From Acinetobacter sp. ASP199 (GTDB taxonomy: Bacteria > Pseudomonadota > Gammaproteobacteria > Pseudomonadales > Moraxellaceae), in the NCBI RefSeq assembly GCF_022700675.1, contig NZ_CP062182.1, positions 682,001 to 746,000 of the forward strand: 64,000 nt of DNA, written 5' to 3'. The translations under genes and the position numbers were made by a program. Every line of letters begins with the position of its first letter. The first letter of the stretch is position 1. Of the stretch, positions 19,034-30,965 are shown in pieces. The notes beneath the pieces are model-generated. The model was not told the DNA's origin. It searched no databases and saw only the letters and a program-made list of their open reading frames with translations.

Positions 19034-21073
19034 ATGTCACTCGCCAGTCAGTTAAATGACAAGCAACTTGAAGCCATGAAATACACTCAAGGACCCTTGT
19101 TAGTGCTTGCCGGTGCGGGTTCAGGTAAGACTTCAGTAATCACAAGAAAAATCGCCTACTTGGTCAAGCATTGTGGCATTCCGGCACACCGTATTACTGC
19201 CATGACCTTTACCAACAAAGCCGCACGTGAAATGAAAGAGCGTGTGGGTAAGTTGCTCACCCGTGAGGAAGGTAAAGGCTTATCAGTATCGACTTTCCAT
19301 ACCTTTGGTCTAAATCTATTACGTTTAGAACTTAAACATACACCGCTGAAAAATAATTTTTCGATTCTGGATGCAGATGACTGCAAGCGTATTCTGATGG
19401 ACCTGATGCACCGTGATAATTTATCCGGCGCAGAAAGCAAGGAACTGATCGCAAAAGCGATGAAAATGATTTCCGACTGGAAAAACGATCTGATTCCGCC
19501 AGAGCAGGCCCATACCACCTGTGAAACTCAGGAAGATGTCCAGTTTGCACATTTGTATCAATTGTATGAACGTAACTTGCGTGCTTATAACGCCGTCGAC
19601 TTTGATGACCTGATTGTGATGCCAACGCGTTTGCTACAGGAAAATGCCGAAGTGCGTGATAAATGGCAGAACCGTGTGCGTTATTTGTTGGTGGATGAAT
19701 ATCAGGATACCAACACCGCCCAGTATATTCTGGTGAAGTTGCTGGTGGGCGTGATGGGCCAGTTCACTGCGGTAGGTGATGATGACCAGTCGATCTATGC
19801 CTGGCGTGGTGCTAAACCGGAAAACATGGCGCTGTTACAACAGGATTTCCCGAATCTGAAAGTCATCAAGCTGGAACAGAACTACCGTTCAACCAGTCGT
19901 ATTCTAAAAGCGGCGAATACCGTTATTGGCAATAATCCGCATATCTTTGATAAAAAACTCTGGTCAGACAAAGGCCATGGTGAAGTGATCCGTGTCATCA
20001 CTTGCCGTAATGATGATGATGAAGCCGAACGCGTGGTGAAAGATCTCATTACGCATAAGCTGATGAATGGTAAAAACTGGAAAGACTACGCGATTTTGTA
20101 TCGCGGGAATTTTCAGGCACGTATTCTGGAAACCCAGCTGCGTCAGATGCAGATTCCTTACAAGCTCTCGGGAGGTCAGTCTTTCTTTGCGCGTGCCGAA
20201 ATCAAAGACGTCATGAGTTACCTGCGTCTGATCATTAACCCGGAAGATGACAGTGCCTTCCTGCGTATCATCAATACACCGAAACGCGCCATCGGCCCGG
20301 TGACGCTGGAAAAATTAGGTCTGTTTGCGCAGGAAAATAATCTATCGCTTTTGGCTGCGGCAGCTGACCAGCGTCTGACCATGGCGATGCCAAAGAAAGC
20401 CACGACTCAGCTGGCCGAATTTGCAGACTTCATCAATAACTTTACCCGCAATCTGCTGGATGATGATGAACCAGTGCCGATTATCCGCCAGATGATGGTG
20501 GAAGCCGGCTATATTGACTACATCAAGGAATCGGCAGCAACCCCGGCGCAGGAAAAAACCAAGCTCGACAATATTGAAGTTCTATATAGCAGTATCCAGA
20601 GCCTGATTAACCGTGCTGAAGATGTGGATGAAAAGAATATTGAAAGTGTGATCCGTAAAATGGTGCTGCTGGATATGCTGGAACAGCAACAGGAAGCGGA
20701 AGATACTGACAAGGTTAATCTGCTCACCTTACATGCGTCTAAAGGTCTGGAATTCCCTTATGTCTATCTGATTGGTCTGGAAGAAGAGATTCTGCCACAC
20801 AAAAACTCGATCGCGGCAGAAACCGTTGAGGAAGAACGCCGTCTGATGTACGTGGGCATTACCCGTGCCCGTCAGGGTTTGACGATTACCTTGGCTGAGC
20901 AGCGTAAGGCCGGTGGTCAGATGAAGCAGATGACGCCAAGCCGCTTCCTGGATGAATTGCCAGAAGATGAGCTGGAATGGTTGGGTCGCAAGAAAAAGCT
21001 GGCTGGCAATATTGATCCGAAACAGCAGGCACAACATTATCTGGATAATTTGCGCGCACTGATTAAGCGTTAA
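19034..21073 (+). CDS. rep: ATP-dependent DNA helicase Rep
   Basis: This 679-residue SF1A helicase matches Rep in length. All motifs are visible: LAGAGSGKTSVIT (I), TFTNKAAREM (Ia), LLVDEYQDTN (II), GDDDQSIYAWRGA (III), EQNYRST (IV), LLTLHASKGLEFPYV (V) and VGITRARQGL (VI). Rep unwinds 3'-5' and clears protein blocks ahead of replication forks. It is followed 43 bases later by dut, with no terminator between, so the two may share transcripts. Confidence 0.95.
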   Translation: MSLASQLNDKQLEAMKYTQGPLLVLAGAGSGKTSVITRKIAYLVKHCGIPAHRITAMTFTNKAAREMKERVGKLLTREEGKGLSVSTFHTFGLNLLRLELKHTPLKNNFSILDADDCKRILMDLMHRDNLSGAESKELIAKAMKMISDWKNDLIPPEQAHTTCETQEDVQFAHLYQLYERNLRAYNAVDFDDLIVMPTRLLQENAEVRDKWQNRVRYLLVDEYQDTNTAQYILVKLLVGVMGQFTAVGDDDQSIYAWRGAKPENMALLQQDFPNLKVIKLEQNYRSTSRILKAANTVIGNNPHIFDKKLWSDKGHGEVIRVITCRNDDDEAERVVKDLITHKLMNGKNWKDYAILYRGNFQARILETQLRQMQIPYKLSGGQSFFARAEIKDVMSYLRLIINPEDDSAFLRIINTPKRAIGPVTLEKLGLFAQENNLSLLAAAADQRLTMAMPKKATTQLAEFADFINNFTRNLLDDDEPVPIIRQMMVEAGYIDYIKESAATPAQEKTKLDNIEVLYSSIQSLINRAEDVDEKNIESVIRKMVLLDMLEQQQEAEDTDKVNLLTLHASKGLEFPYVYLIGLEEEILPHKNSIAAETVEEERRLMYVGITRARQGLTITLAEQRKAGGQMKQMTPSRFLDELPEDELEWLGRKKKLAGNIDPKQQAQHYLDNLRALIKR

Positions 21074-21116
21074 AATTTAAGTAATTAATCTATTGATATT
21101 TTTCTACAGGAATAAA

Positions 21117-21572
21117 ATGATGAAAGTACAGGTGAAAGTCCTTGATGCACGCCTTGGCAATGAATGGCCTATGCCAAATTATGCAACCACAGGTTCTGCA
21201 GGACTCGACCTTCGTGCATGCGTGAACGAAACCACCGTGATTCAACCAGGTCAAACAGTTCTGGTGAAAACTGGTCTGGCTATTTATATCGAAGATCCTG
21301 CATTTGCGGGCCTGATCCTGCCACGTTCTGGTCTGGGTCATAAACACGGCATAGTACTGGGTAATCTAGTGGGTCTGATTGATTCGGATTATCAAGGCGA
21401 ACTCATGGTTTCGGTATGGAATCGCAGTCAGACTGCATTTAGCCTGGAACCAGGTGAACGACTGGCACAGTATGTACTTGTCCCAGTGGTTCAAGCACAG
21501 TTCGATATTGTGAATGAGTTTGAAGCCACTGAGCGTGGTGCAGGCGGCTTTGGTCATACTGGCAAGAACTAA
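21117..21572 (+). CDS. dut: dUTP diphosphatase
   Basis: This 151-residue trimeric dUTPase hydrolyses dUTP to dUMP, keeping uracil out of DNA and supplying dTMP synthesis. All five motifs are present: GSAGLDLRA (1), PRSGLGHK (2), [17 protein letters not shown] (3), PGERLAQ (4) and [11 protein letters not shown] (5). The catalytic Tyr is replaced in the usual LIDSDYQG position. A start at 21117 has CAGGAA 6 bases upstream. A terminator follows. Confidence 0.96.
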   Translation: MMKVQVKVLDARLGNEWPMPNYATTGSAGLDLRACVNETTVIQPGQTVLVKTGLAIYIEDPAFAGLILPRSGLGHKHGIVLGNLVGLIDSDYQGELMVSVWNRSQTAFSLEPGERLAQYVLVPVVQAQFDIVNEFEATERGAGGFGHTGKN

Positions 21573-21575
21573 TTT

Positions 21576-21613
21576 AAAAAAGAGCCTACATTCAATCAAA
21601 TGTGGGCTTTTTT
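21576..21613 (+). terminator. Terminator of dut
   Basis: AAAAAAGAGCC(T)ACATT pairs with AATGT(G)GGCTTTTTT, with one mismatch, followed by a T run. Confidence 0.85.
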
Positions 21614-21818
21614 AAGGGTTGATAGAATAAGATTTATCCCGTTTTTCAGCTAGCATTTATCCATTCGTTATATTTTTTAAATTGATTATTTATCTGAAAT
21701 CAGCTAAAAGTACGTTGTCCTAGAACAAAAAAACTAAAGTTTCACATCATGGTGATTAGACCTGATTTCTGAACTTATATTCTCCTATTTAGCAGTGAAA
21801 TTACGATCTATGGGATTC

Positions 21819-24150
<2,332 letters not shown>

Positions 24151-24161
24151 TTCAATGATTG

Positions 24162-24189
24162 AAAAGAGTCTCAGTTGAGGCTCTTTTTT
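24162..24189 (+). terminator. Terminator of algC-argB
   Basis: AAGAGTCTCA pairs with TGAGGCTCTT (one mismatch) around a 2-base centre, followed by a T run. Confidence 0.8.
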
Positions 24190-24420
24190 ATGCCTTTTAT
24201 TTTTAGGTCTTATCTTCTGAAATACGAATAATTTTTCCTTAGTAGAACATCGTCATTTCAAAAAATAGCTTGAGCCAGATTGATCTGTTTTCTAAAATAA
24301 AGCATAAAAAAGCATTCTTTAGCATTTTTAGCGCATAATATTGAATGGATCAAGATTTGAAAAGCCCTATGGACTCATGCACAATAACTGCATAAATACC
24401 CCGATACCTGAATGAAGATT

Positions 24421-25269
24421 ATGTGCCAGCTGCTTGGAATGAATTGTGCGACACCGACGGATATTACCTTTTCATTTCGAGGCTTTTCCCAGCGCGCAGG
24501 GATTACTTCAGATCATGCCGATGGTTTTGGGATTGCTTTCTTTGAAGACAAAGCCTGCCGTTTATTTGTCGATAACCAGTCTGCGGTTGAATCACCGATT
24601 GCCGAGCTGATCCGCAATTATCCAATCAAATCCAGGAATGTGATTGCGCATATCCGTAAGGCGACTCAGGGTAAAATTAATCTGGAAAATTCGCATCCTT
24701 TTAGTCGCGAGCTGTGGGGACGTCAGTGGATCTTCGCGCATAATGGTGATCTGCATAATTTCTTTCCAGAGCTCTCAGGCCGTTTTACGCCAGTCGGTAA
24801 TACCGACAGTGAACGTGCTTTCTGTTATCTGCTCGATCAGCTGGTAAAGCGCTTTGGTTATCATGAACCGAAACAGGATCAGATCTTTGATCTACTGACC
24901 GAGATTTCGCCATCCATTGCCGAGCATGGTACTTTTAATTTCTGCTTGTCCAATGGTCAGGCGCTGTTTACCTATGCCATTACCAAGCTACACTGGCTGG
25001 TGCGTGAATATCCGTTTAAGCCTGCACAACTTATTGATATCGAAGTTGAAGTCGATTTTAGCCAGGTGACTACACCCGAGGATCGTGTCGCGGTGATTAC
25101 GACGGAGCCATTGACCCAGAATGAAGAATGGACTGCCTTTCAGCCCGGTGAGATGATTCTGTTCCAGCATGGAGCAAAAGTACGTTCTCAACTAACCCAT
25201 GTGGAACGTCTGGAACGTGAGCGACTGGATCCTTCGCTAAAACGGGTGACACGTGCAGATCAGTATTAA
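24421..25269 (+). CDS. Class II glutamine amidotransferase
   Basis: A 282-residue stand-alone class II glutamine amidotransferase, YafJ-like. The start at 24421 is set by function: the nucleophile is Cys2 of MCQLLGMNC and must become N-terminal after Met removal. Other conserved blocks are DGFGIAFF, AHIRKATQG, HPFSRELWGRQWIFAHNGDL and GNTDSERAFCYLLD. Members share the Ntn-hydrolase fold of GlmS and GatA-type synthases, but here no synthase domain is attached and the acceptor is unknown. It stands alone, ended by a terminator. Confidence 0.88.
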   Translation: MCQLLGMNCATPTDITFSFRGFSQRAGITSDHADGFGIAFFEDKACRLFVDNQSAVESPIAELIRNYPIKSRNVIAHIRKATQGKINLENSHPFSRELWGRQWIFAHNGDLHNFFPELSGRFTPVGNTDSERAFCYLLDQLVKRFGYHEPKQDQIFDLLTEISPSIAEHGTFNFCLSNGQALFTYAITKLHWLVREYPFKPAQLIDIEVEVDFSQVTTPEDRVAVITTEPLTQNEEWTAFQPGEMILFQHGAKVRSQLTHVERLERERLDPSLKRVTRADQY

Positions 25270-25279
25270 TCTCGAAACT

Positions 25280-25310
25280 AAAAAGACAGTATAAAAGTGC
25301 TGTCTTTTTT
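25280..25310 (+). terminator. Terminator after the amidotransferase gene
   Basis: AAAAAGACAG-TATAAAAGTG-CTGTCTTTTTT is a perfect stem with a T run. Confidence 0.9.
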
Positions 25311-25545
25311 GTTTAATAGTCATGTAAAAAGCAAAGATTAATAATAGCTTATAGCTCTTATTGGTTAATTAATATCTGATCTTTTTGCTCGGAATAAATT
25401 ATTTTTAATTATGTATAACAAACACTTAACAAGAAAAATACAATTTTAGCTCTAAAGCCGACTAATTCACTTTATTTTTATTTAAATCAATAATCTATAT
25501 GCTTTAATTTATGTGATAAATCCTCAATATTTATAGGTGGTCGTA

Positions 25546-26001
25546 ATGAAGATGAAATGGGTTCCAGAATACAATACTGGTATCGATGTGATTGACGATC
25601 AGCATAAACGAATTCTCGATTATATTAATGAAATCGACGAAATTGATGTCAATACAGATCGTGCGCGTATTAAGCAAATTCTAGAAAATATTATCGATTA
25701 CACACAATCGCATTTCACTTTTGAAGAATCACTTCAGGAAGAAGCGGGTTATAAATATCGTGTTCCGCATAAACGTGTGCATGATCTGTTCATCAAGAAA
25801 ATTGAATCCTATCGTGACCGTTTTGAAATAGGACATTCGATTGAAGCTGAATTACATGAAGTATTATCGAAATGGCTGATCAACCATATTCAGCATGATG
25901 ACGCGGATTATGTGGATGCGGTGAAGGAAAATATGATCGGCCTGATCAAAGAAAAAGAAAAGAAAAAGGGCAAAAACTGGTTCGCTCGTTTTTTCTCATA
26001 A
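25546..26001 (+). CDS. Bacteriohemerythrin
   Basis: This 151-residue protein has the full hemerythrin di-iron ligand set: His20 (DDQH), His56 with Glu60 (SHFTFEE), His75 and His79 (PHKRVH), then a His and Asp in the NHIQHDDADY block. Such proteins bind O2 reversibly and can act as oxygen stores or sensors. The C-terminal tail is Lys-rich (KEKEKKKGKNWFARFF) and amphipathic, possibly contacting the membrane. Start 25546 has TAGGTGG 6 bases upstream. Upstream sequence is AT-rich with no gene. Confidence 0.9.
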   Translation: MKMKWVPEYNTGIDVIDDQHKRILDYINEIDEIDVNTDRARIKQILENIIDYTQSHFTFEESLQEEAGYKYRVPHKRVHDLFIKKIESYRDRFEIGHSIEAELHEVLSKWLINHIQHDDADYVDAVKENMIGLIKEKEKKKGKNWFARFFS

Positions 26002-26140
26002 AGTAATTTTCCCCTATAACAAAAATTAAAGTCTAATGATCATTTTGCGCAGCAAATCATCTTCGGGTGGTTTGCTTTTTGTTTTTGATTTTCACCGCTA
26101 TGCAAGGCAAAATAGCGCTAGATTTTTATAGGAATGCATC

Positions 26141-27220
26141 ATGCAGGACAATACTATGTCAAAATGGTTATCGCCTCTGATGGCTTTTTGTTTATCCTTT
26201 CTTATTATTGCGACCCTCGCACCAATAACAGGTATTCAGATTGATCGTCAGCTTGATTTCTGGATGTTGTGGTTGGCGACAATGCTGATCCTGGCGCTTC
26301 CAGTTTGTTATCTGGAAATTGCTTTAGCGAAACGTTCCAAAACGACCGCATTACAGGCATTGTCGAGTCTGACCCGTGAGGCAGACAGTTCGCAGCGCTG
26401 GCGTATTGTCGGTTGGCTGGCTGTGGTGTTTATTCCATTCCTTGCTGGTGCCATGCTGAATCATGCTGCCAATGTGGTGTCGATTGCCAATATTGAAGTA
26501 CAACAACCGTTGATCCTGGCTGGATTAGCAATTATAGCTTTGCTCCTGTCTTTAATTCCGCGTCTGATTCTGGTGGGAATTACGACAGTTGGCGTGATCG
26601 CATCTTTAATCCTTGCTAATGTCATGGGTACAGCACTGCCTGAATGGCAAGTCACTCCGTTACAGTTTTCTGAATGGGGCAATGCAACGGTCCTGGCACT
26701 GGTTGCCAGTGGTTTAGGTATGGGGCTGTATTGGCAGTCTAGTCTGGCTGCGGTGAAGCAGCAGGATGTTGCGACCAAAACTGTATTACCGATCTGGATT
26801 GCACAACTGCTTGCAGTGATTGCTTTTGGTTTCTTCGCGGTAAAAGCTGAAGTACCTGCATTTGCCTTGGTTGCTGCGATTGTAGTTGCGGCTGCACTGA
26901 TGTTACAGATGGCACGTGAGCAGCTGCAACAGCGTCAGATCAATGTCATTATTCAATGGGCAATTGTAGCGGTTGCGACACTGGTCTGGTTGATTCCAAA
27001 TATCACGCCGGTCTTTAATAGTTTGCTAATCCTATGGGGCTTGGTGATCAGTCTGATCTATACCTTGTTTGCCGGCTGGATCATGAAAATCAGTCATCTT
27101 CGTAAATCAATGAATTTCAGTTCGGAAGCATTCTATAACATCTGGCGAATTGCAGTTCGAGTGGTATTACCCGTGTCGATCGTTGTTGCGATTATTGCAG
27201 TGTTAGGGCAGTGGTTCTGA
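26141..27220 (+). CDS. Degenerate SNF-type (neurotransmitter:sodium symporter-like) membrane protein
   Basis: A 359-residue, highly hydrophobic protein with about ten predicted membrane segments. The PVCYLEIALAKRSKTTALQAL segment resembles the P-x-x-x-L-E-x-x-L-G block of SNF transporters, and the LPVSIVVAII ending fits, but the family is usually about 100 residues longer and the early Na+/substrate motif is not clear. It may be a shortened or divergent transporter. The substrate is unknown. AGGA 8 bases upstream supports ATG 26141. Its stop codon overlaps the start of rnfH by one base (TGATG), so the two are translationally coupled. Confidence 0.6.
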   Translation: MQDNTMSKWLSPLMAFCLSFLIIATLAPITGIQIDRQLDFWMLWLATMLILALPVCYLEIALAKRSKTTALQALSSLTREADSSQRWRIVGWLAVVFIPFLAGAMLNHAANVVSIANIEVQQPLILAGLAIIALLLSLIPRLILVGITTVGVIASLILANVMGTALPEWQVTPLQFSEWGNATVLALVASGLGMGLYWQSSLAAVKQQDVATKTVLPIWIAQLLAVIAFGFFAVKAEVPAFALVAAIVVAAALMLQMAREQLQQRQINVIIQWAIVAVATLVWLIPNITPVFNSLLILWGLVISLIYTLFAGWIMKISHLRKSMNFSSEAFYNIWRIAVRVVLPVSIVVAIIAVLGQWF

Positions 27221-27546
27221 TGAATCAGTCAGCGTTGATTTGGGTGGCATATGCTGCCCCTGAGCAACAGTTTCATATTGCAGTGCCATTTCAGCAGGGC
27301 ATGACTGCACTGGATGCGATTGCTGCAAGCGGCATCCGCGATCAGGTGGAATTGCCTGAATCTTTAAATCTGGGAATATTTGGCGTGCACTTGCAGGATC
27401 ATGCACAGCTTTTAAATGCTGGGGATCGAGTAGAAATTTACCGTGCGTTGACCATTAATCCTAAGGATATACGTCGTAAACGTGCAGCGCAAAATCCTGT
27501 AGGACGTTACATTAAAGGTAACCGATCGAAGCTGTGGCAATCCTGA
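27220..27546 (+). CDS. rnfH: RnfH family protein (UPF0125)
   Basis: This 108-residue ubiquitin-like beta-grasp protein has VAYAAPEQQFHIAVPFQQGMTALDAI and the end block GDRVEIYRALTINPKDIRRKRA. RnfH is known from the redox complex loci of other Gammaproteobacteria and from a toxin-antitoxin-linked role next to RatA and SmpB. Here it is translationally coupled to the SNF-like protein and close to bamE, an arrangement shared by many Gammaproteobacteria, where ratA-rnfH-bamE are neighbours. RatA is not seen here. The function remains uncertain. Confidence 0.85.
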   Translation: MNQSALIWVAYAAPEQQFHIAVPFQQGMTALDAIAASGIRDQVELPESLNLGIFGVHLQDHAQLLNAGDRVEIYRALTINPKDIRRKRAAQNPVGRYIKGNRSKLWQS

Positions 27547-27613
27547 AGCTGATCAAATGCTTCATAAAAACAGCAAAATGCCATTAATTTGACAAACCTA
27601 TGCAGTTAATTAG

Positions 27614-27643
27614 AAAAACCCCTAGAAATACAGGGGTTTTTTT
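27614..27643. terminator. Bidirectional terminator between rnfH and bamE
   Basis: AAAAACCCCT-loop-AGGGGTTTTT forms a perfect stem with A and T runs, between converging genes. Confidence 0.9.
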
Positions 27644-27655
27644 ATGGAAAAGCGA

Positions 27656-28054
27656 TTATAGTGGTGGCGCTGTCAGAATCGCTTCTTTCGAACCAGGTAA
27701 ACCGGGTTGTGACGCTGGAATGGTTTCTAGACCTTCAATACGTTCCACAATACCGTTTGGATTAAAGTAGATTTTTAAGTGCTGACCACGTGCAGCAGGA
27801 ATGTTGGCTTTTTTAGCATAGGTTCCTGGGGTATAATTGTAGATGTAGTCCCAGCGTAATGGATTTAAAGGATCTGTCACTGTTGGGCTGCCAAGTAGGA
27901 AGCGGACTTGTTGGTGGCTCATTCCCACCTGGATTTTAGAGGCTTGTGCTTGAGTTAAAGGTGTTCCTTGAGGAATATCAACTTTGTACACACCTAAGGT
28001 CGAACAGCCGACGAGCAATGAAGTGACGAATAACGTCAACATGATTTTTTGCAT
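27656..28054 (-). CDS. bamE: Outer-membrane assembly lipoprotein BamE
   Basis: This 132-residue lipoprotein has signal peptide MQKIMLTLFVTSLLVGC with Cys17 as the lipidated residue. The mature part has the SmpA/OmlA fold: QGTPLTQAQASKIQVGMSHQQVRFLLGSP, then DPLNPLRWDYIYNY. BamE is an accessory subunit of the BAM complex that inserts beta-barrel proteins. It is divergent from fur, with about 110 bases between the start codons; this bamE-fur pairing is typical of Gammaproteobacteria. Confidence 0.95.
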   Translation of the reverse strand: MQKIMLTLFVTSLLVGCSTLGVYKVDIPQGTPLTQAQASKIQVGMSHQQVRFLLGSPTVTDPLNPLRWDYIYNYTPGTYAKKANIPAARGQHLKIYFNPNGIVERIEGLETIPASQPGLPGSKEAILTAPPL

Positions 28055-28166
28055 TTTGCTACACTATCCCAAATTAATTATGATGCATTTGATCCAAGGA
28101 TAGATCATACTGCATCTAAACTTTGTTGCATATTCCAACTTTAATTTTGTTGAGAGACCTTTTTAC

Positions 28167-28604
28167 ATGCCTATTTCAAATCAAGATTTACGCAAAGCTG
28201 GACTGAAAGTTACCCTGCCTAGAATTAAAATATTAGAACTATTAGAAAACTCACGTCAGCACCATTTAAGCGCGGAAGATATCTACAAGACTTTACTCGA
28301 TCAAGGGGAAGATGTGGGTCTTGCAACTGTATATCGTGTGTTAACACAGTTTGAAGCAGCAGGCATTATTCAGCGTCACCACTTTGAAAATAATCATTCT
28401 GTATTTGAAATTATGCAGGATGATCACCATGATCACCTGGTATGTCAAAACTGCAATAAAGTTGTTGAATTCACCAATGACGTAATTGAACATGAACAGC
28501 ACGAAGTTGCGAAAAAATTCGGCTTTGAATTAACAGGCCACTCACTGAATCTGTATGGTTACTGTGATGAACCTGAATGTCAGGACGCTTATCGTAAAAA
28601 ATAA
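28167..28604 (+). CDS. fur: Ferric uptake regulator
   Basis: This 145-residue Fur is the iron-dependent repressor of siderophore and iron uptake genes. It has the winged helix (KVTLPRIKILELL, SAEDIYKTLLDQGEDVGLATVYRVLTQFEAAG), the HDHHDH-type metal site in DDHHDHLVCQNC and CxxC zinc ligands CQNC, with a second C-x4-C pair in CDEPEC. Length and motifs are fully typical. It is divergent from bamE and closed by a strong terminator. Confidence 0.97.
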   Translation: MPISNQDLRKAGLKVTLPRIKILELLENSRQHHLSAEDIYKTLLDQGEDVGLATVYRVLTQFEAAGIIQRHHFENNHSVFEIMQDDHHDHLVCQNCNKVVEFTNDVIEHEQHEVAKKFGFELTGHSLNLYGYCDEPECQDAYRKK

Positions 28605-28624
28605 TGCCAGGTTTTCTTGGACAT

Positions 28625-28658
28625 AAAAAAACAGGCTTCATTTGAAGCCTGTTTTTTT
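28625..28658. terminator. Bidirectional terminator between fur and pilU
   Basis: AACAGGCTTCA-TT-TGAAGCCTGTT is a perfect stem between A and T runs, shared by converging fur and pilU. Confidence 0.93.
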
Positions 28659-28680
28659 ATATGAGGTTTATGATTTAATC

Positions 28681-29802
28681 TTAAGATTGTCCATCAAAGG
28701 TAATATTGCTGCCGGCATTCATTAGATGTGCACCGCCTTCTTCTGCTAGCTTGATTTGCAGACGTAGATCGTTCGGAGAATCGGCATGTTTCAGCGCATC
28801 CTTGTAGCTGATCTGTTTGGCCTTATACAGGTCATACAGTGCCTGGTCAAAGGTCTGCATGCCCAGTTCACGCGAACGCTTCATCAAGTCTTTAATTTCA
28901 TGCACATCACCTTTACGGATCAGATCTGAAACTAAAGGTGAGTTGATCAGGATCTCAATTGCGGCACGACGGCCTGTACCATCAATGGTTGGGATCAGCT
29001 GCTGCGCCACAATGGCTTTCATGTTTAAAGACAGGTCCATAAACAGTTGGTTATGCCGGTCTGCTTCAAAGAAGTGAATAATCCGGTCAATGGCCTGGTT
29101 AGCGTTGTTGGCATGCAGCGTGGCAAAGACCAGGTGACCGGTTTCTGCAAAGGCAATGGCATAGTCCATGGTTTCACGTGAACGGATCTCACCAATCAGA
29201 ATCACATCTGGTGCCTGACGCAGGGTATTTTTCAGGGCAATTTCAAATGAATCTGTGTCGATCCCGACTTCGCGCTGAGTAATAATACAGCCCTTATGTT
29301 GGTGAATGAATTCAATCGGATCTTCAATGGTAATGATATGACCCTTGGAGTTTTCATTGCGATAACCGACCAAAGATGCCAGCGAGGTTGATTTACCTGT
29401 ACCGGTTGCCCCGACAAAAATAATGATGCCTCGTTTGGTCATCGCCAGTTCTTTCAGAATTGGCGGTAACTTGAGTTCATCCATGGTGGGAATCACAGTT
29501 TCAATCCGACGTAGCACCATCCCCGGTTCATCACGCTGCTGGAAAGCACTGACACGGAAACGCGTGGACTTGTCCGGAGTGCTGATCGCGAAGTTACATT
29601 CACGCGTTTCGGCAAATTCCTTACGCTGCTTTTCGCTCATGATCGAGTTCAGCAGTTGTCCCACAGCCGGCCCCGGCAATTTTACTGAACCAATCGGTAC
29701 AATCTGACCGTTAACTTTGATAGAGGGTTCGACATCGGCTGTGATGAACAGATCCGAAGCCTTTTTCTCTACCATATAATTGAGTAAGCCGTTAAAGTCC
29801 AT
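28681..29802 (-). CDS. pilU: Type IV pilus retraction-associated ATPase PilU
   Basis: This 373-residue PilT paralogue is a secretion ATPase of the GspE/PilT group. It has Walker A FVGATGTGKSTSLASL, the Asp box ITIEDPIEFIHQ, the Walker B VILIGEIRSRETM and the His box GHLVFATLHANNA. The Gly-rich C-terminal extension beyond PilT length (after about residue 345) is the mark of PilU. It aids PilT in retracting pili for twitching and DNA uptake. It follows pilT, 26 bases downstream in the same orientation. Confidence 0.95.
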   Translation of the reverse strand: MDFNGLLNYMVEKKASDLFITADVEPSIKVNGQIVPIGSVKLPGPAVGQLLNSIMSEKQRKEFAETRECNFAISTPDKSTRFRVSAFQQRDEPGMVLRRIETVIPTMDELKLPPILKELAMTKRGIIIFVGATGTGKSTSLASLVGYRNENSKGHIITIEDPIEFIHQHKGCIITQREVGIDTDSFEIALKNTLRQAPDVILIGEIRSRETMDYAIAFAETGHLVFATLHANNANQAIDRIIHFFEADRHNQLFMDLSLNMKAIVAQQLIPTIDGTGRRAAIEILINSPLVSDLIRKGDVHEIKDLMKRSRELGMQTFDQALYDLYKAKQISYKDALKHADSPNDLRLQIKLAEEGGAHLMNAGSNITFDGQS

Positions 29803-29828
29803 GATAAAACCCCAATAAAATTAATTTT

Positions 29829-30866
29829 TTATAAGAATGATTCAGGCTGTTTAGCAGCAGTACGTGCAACTTGTGGGCTGATCACGCCTTTAGATACCAG
29901 TGTTTTCAGGCTCTGATCCAGTGTGGTCATACCATAGTTGGCACCGGTCTGAATTGCAGAGTACATCTGAGCGACTTTGTTTTCACGGATCAGGTTACGG
30001 ATTGCAGGAATACCGATCATGATTTCATGTGCAGCCACACGACCACCGCCATTTTTCTTCAGCAGGGTTTGTGAAACAACCGCTTGTAGTGATTCAGACA
30101 GCATGGCACGAACCATGTCTTTTTCTTCTGCCGGAAATACGTCAATCACACGGTCAATGGTTTTTGCCGCTGAGGTGGTATGCAGGGTGCCGAACACCAG
30201 GTGACCAGTTTCCGCAGCGGTGAGCGCTAGACGGATGGTTTCAAGGTCACGCATCTCACCGACCAGGATAATATCTGGGTCTTCACGTAATGCAGAACGT
30301 AATGCTTCATTAAAACCATGGGTATCACGATGCACTTCACGCTGGTTGATCAGACATTTTTTTGATTGGTGTACAAATTCGATTGGATCTTCGACGGTCA
30401 GGATGTGGTCATAACGGTTATCATTAATATAGTCCAGCATCGCTGCCAGCGTCGTTGATTTACCTGAACCGGTTGGACCTGTCACCAGCACCAGACCACG
30501 TGGATATTCACAGATATCTTTAAAGATTTGGCCCATGCCCAGATCTTCAATGGTCAGGACTTTAGATGGAATGGTACGGAATACGGCACCGGCACCGCGG
30601 TTCTGGTTAAATGCGTTGACACGGAAACGGGCCACGCCAGGAACTTCAAAGGAAAAGTCAGTTTCAAGATTTTCTTCATAGTCACGGCGCTGTTTATCGT
30701 TCATGATATCGTAAACCAGCTTGTGCACTTCTTTGTGTTCCAGAGCAGGCAGGTTAATACGACGAACCTCACCATCAACACGAATCAGTGGTGGCATCCC
30801 CGCAGACAAGTGTAAATCCGACGCGCCATTTTTAGCAGAAAATGCTAATAATTCTGTAATGTCCAT
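29829..30866 (-). CDS. pilT: Type IV pilus retraction ATPase PilT
   Basis: This 345-residue PilT powers pilus retraction, twitching motility and natural transformation. Motifs are Walker A VTGPTGSGKSTTLAAM, Asp box TVEDPIEFVHQ, Walker B ILVGEMRDLETI, His box GHLVFGTLHTTSA, and the C-terminal AIRNLIRE motif needed for retraction. It is the first gene of a pilT-pilU operon. It is divergent from a PLP-binding protein gene, 99 bases apart, an arrangement common to gammaproteobacteria. Confidence 0.97.
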   Translation of the reverse strand: MDITELLAFSAKNGASDLHLSAGMPPLIRVDGEVRRINLPALEHKEVHKLVYDIMNDKQRRDYEENLETDFSFEVPGVARFRVNAFNQNRGAGAVFRTIPSKVLTIEDLGMGQIFKDICEYPRGLVLVTGPTGSGKSTTLAAMLDYINDNRYDHILTVEDPIEFVHQSKKCLINQREVHRDTHGFNEALRSALREDPDIILVGEMRDLETIRLALTAAETGHLVFGTLHTTSAAKTIDRVIDVFPAEEKDMVRAMLSESLQAVVSQTLLKKNGGGRVAAHEIMIGIPAIRNLIRENKVAQMYSAIQTGANYGMTTLDQSLKTLVSKGVISPQVARTAAKQPESFL

Positions 30867-30965
30867 AAAGTCCCCAGAGTCATTTAAATGTTATTTATTT
30901 TGATAGAATAATAAGGCTTTCCCACAGCTTAACCAACACTTAGTTGGGGAGCAAGGGAAAAAAAC

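Noticed and set aside
28055..28166. A Fur box between bamE and fur
   Set aside because: The divergent spacer was checked for a 19-base GATAATGAT-type palindrome; no convincing match was found.
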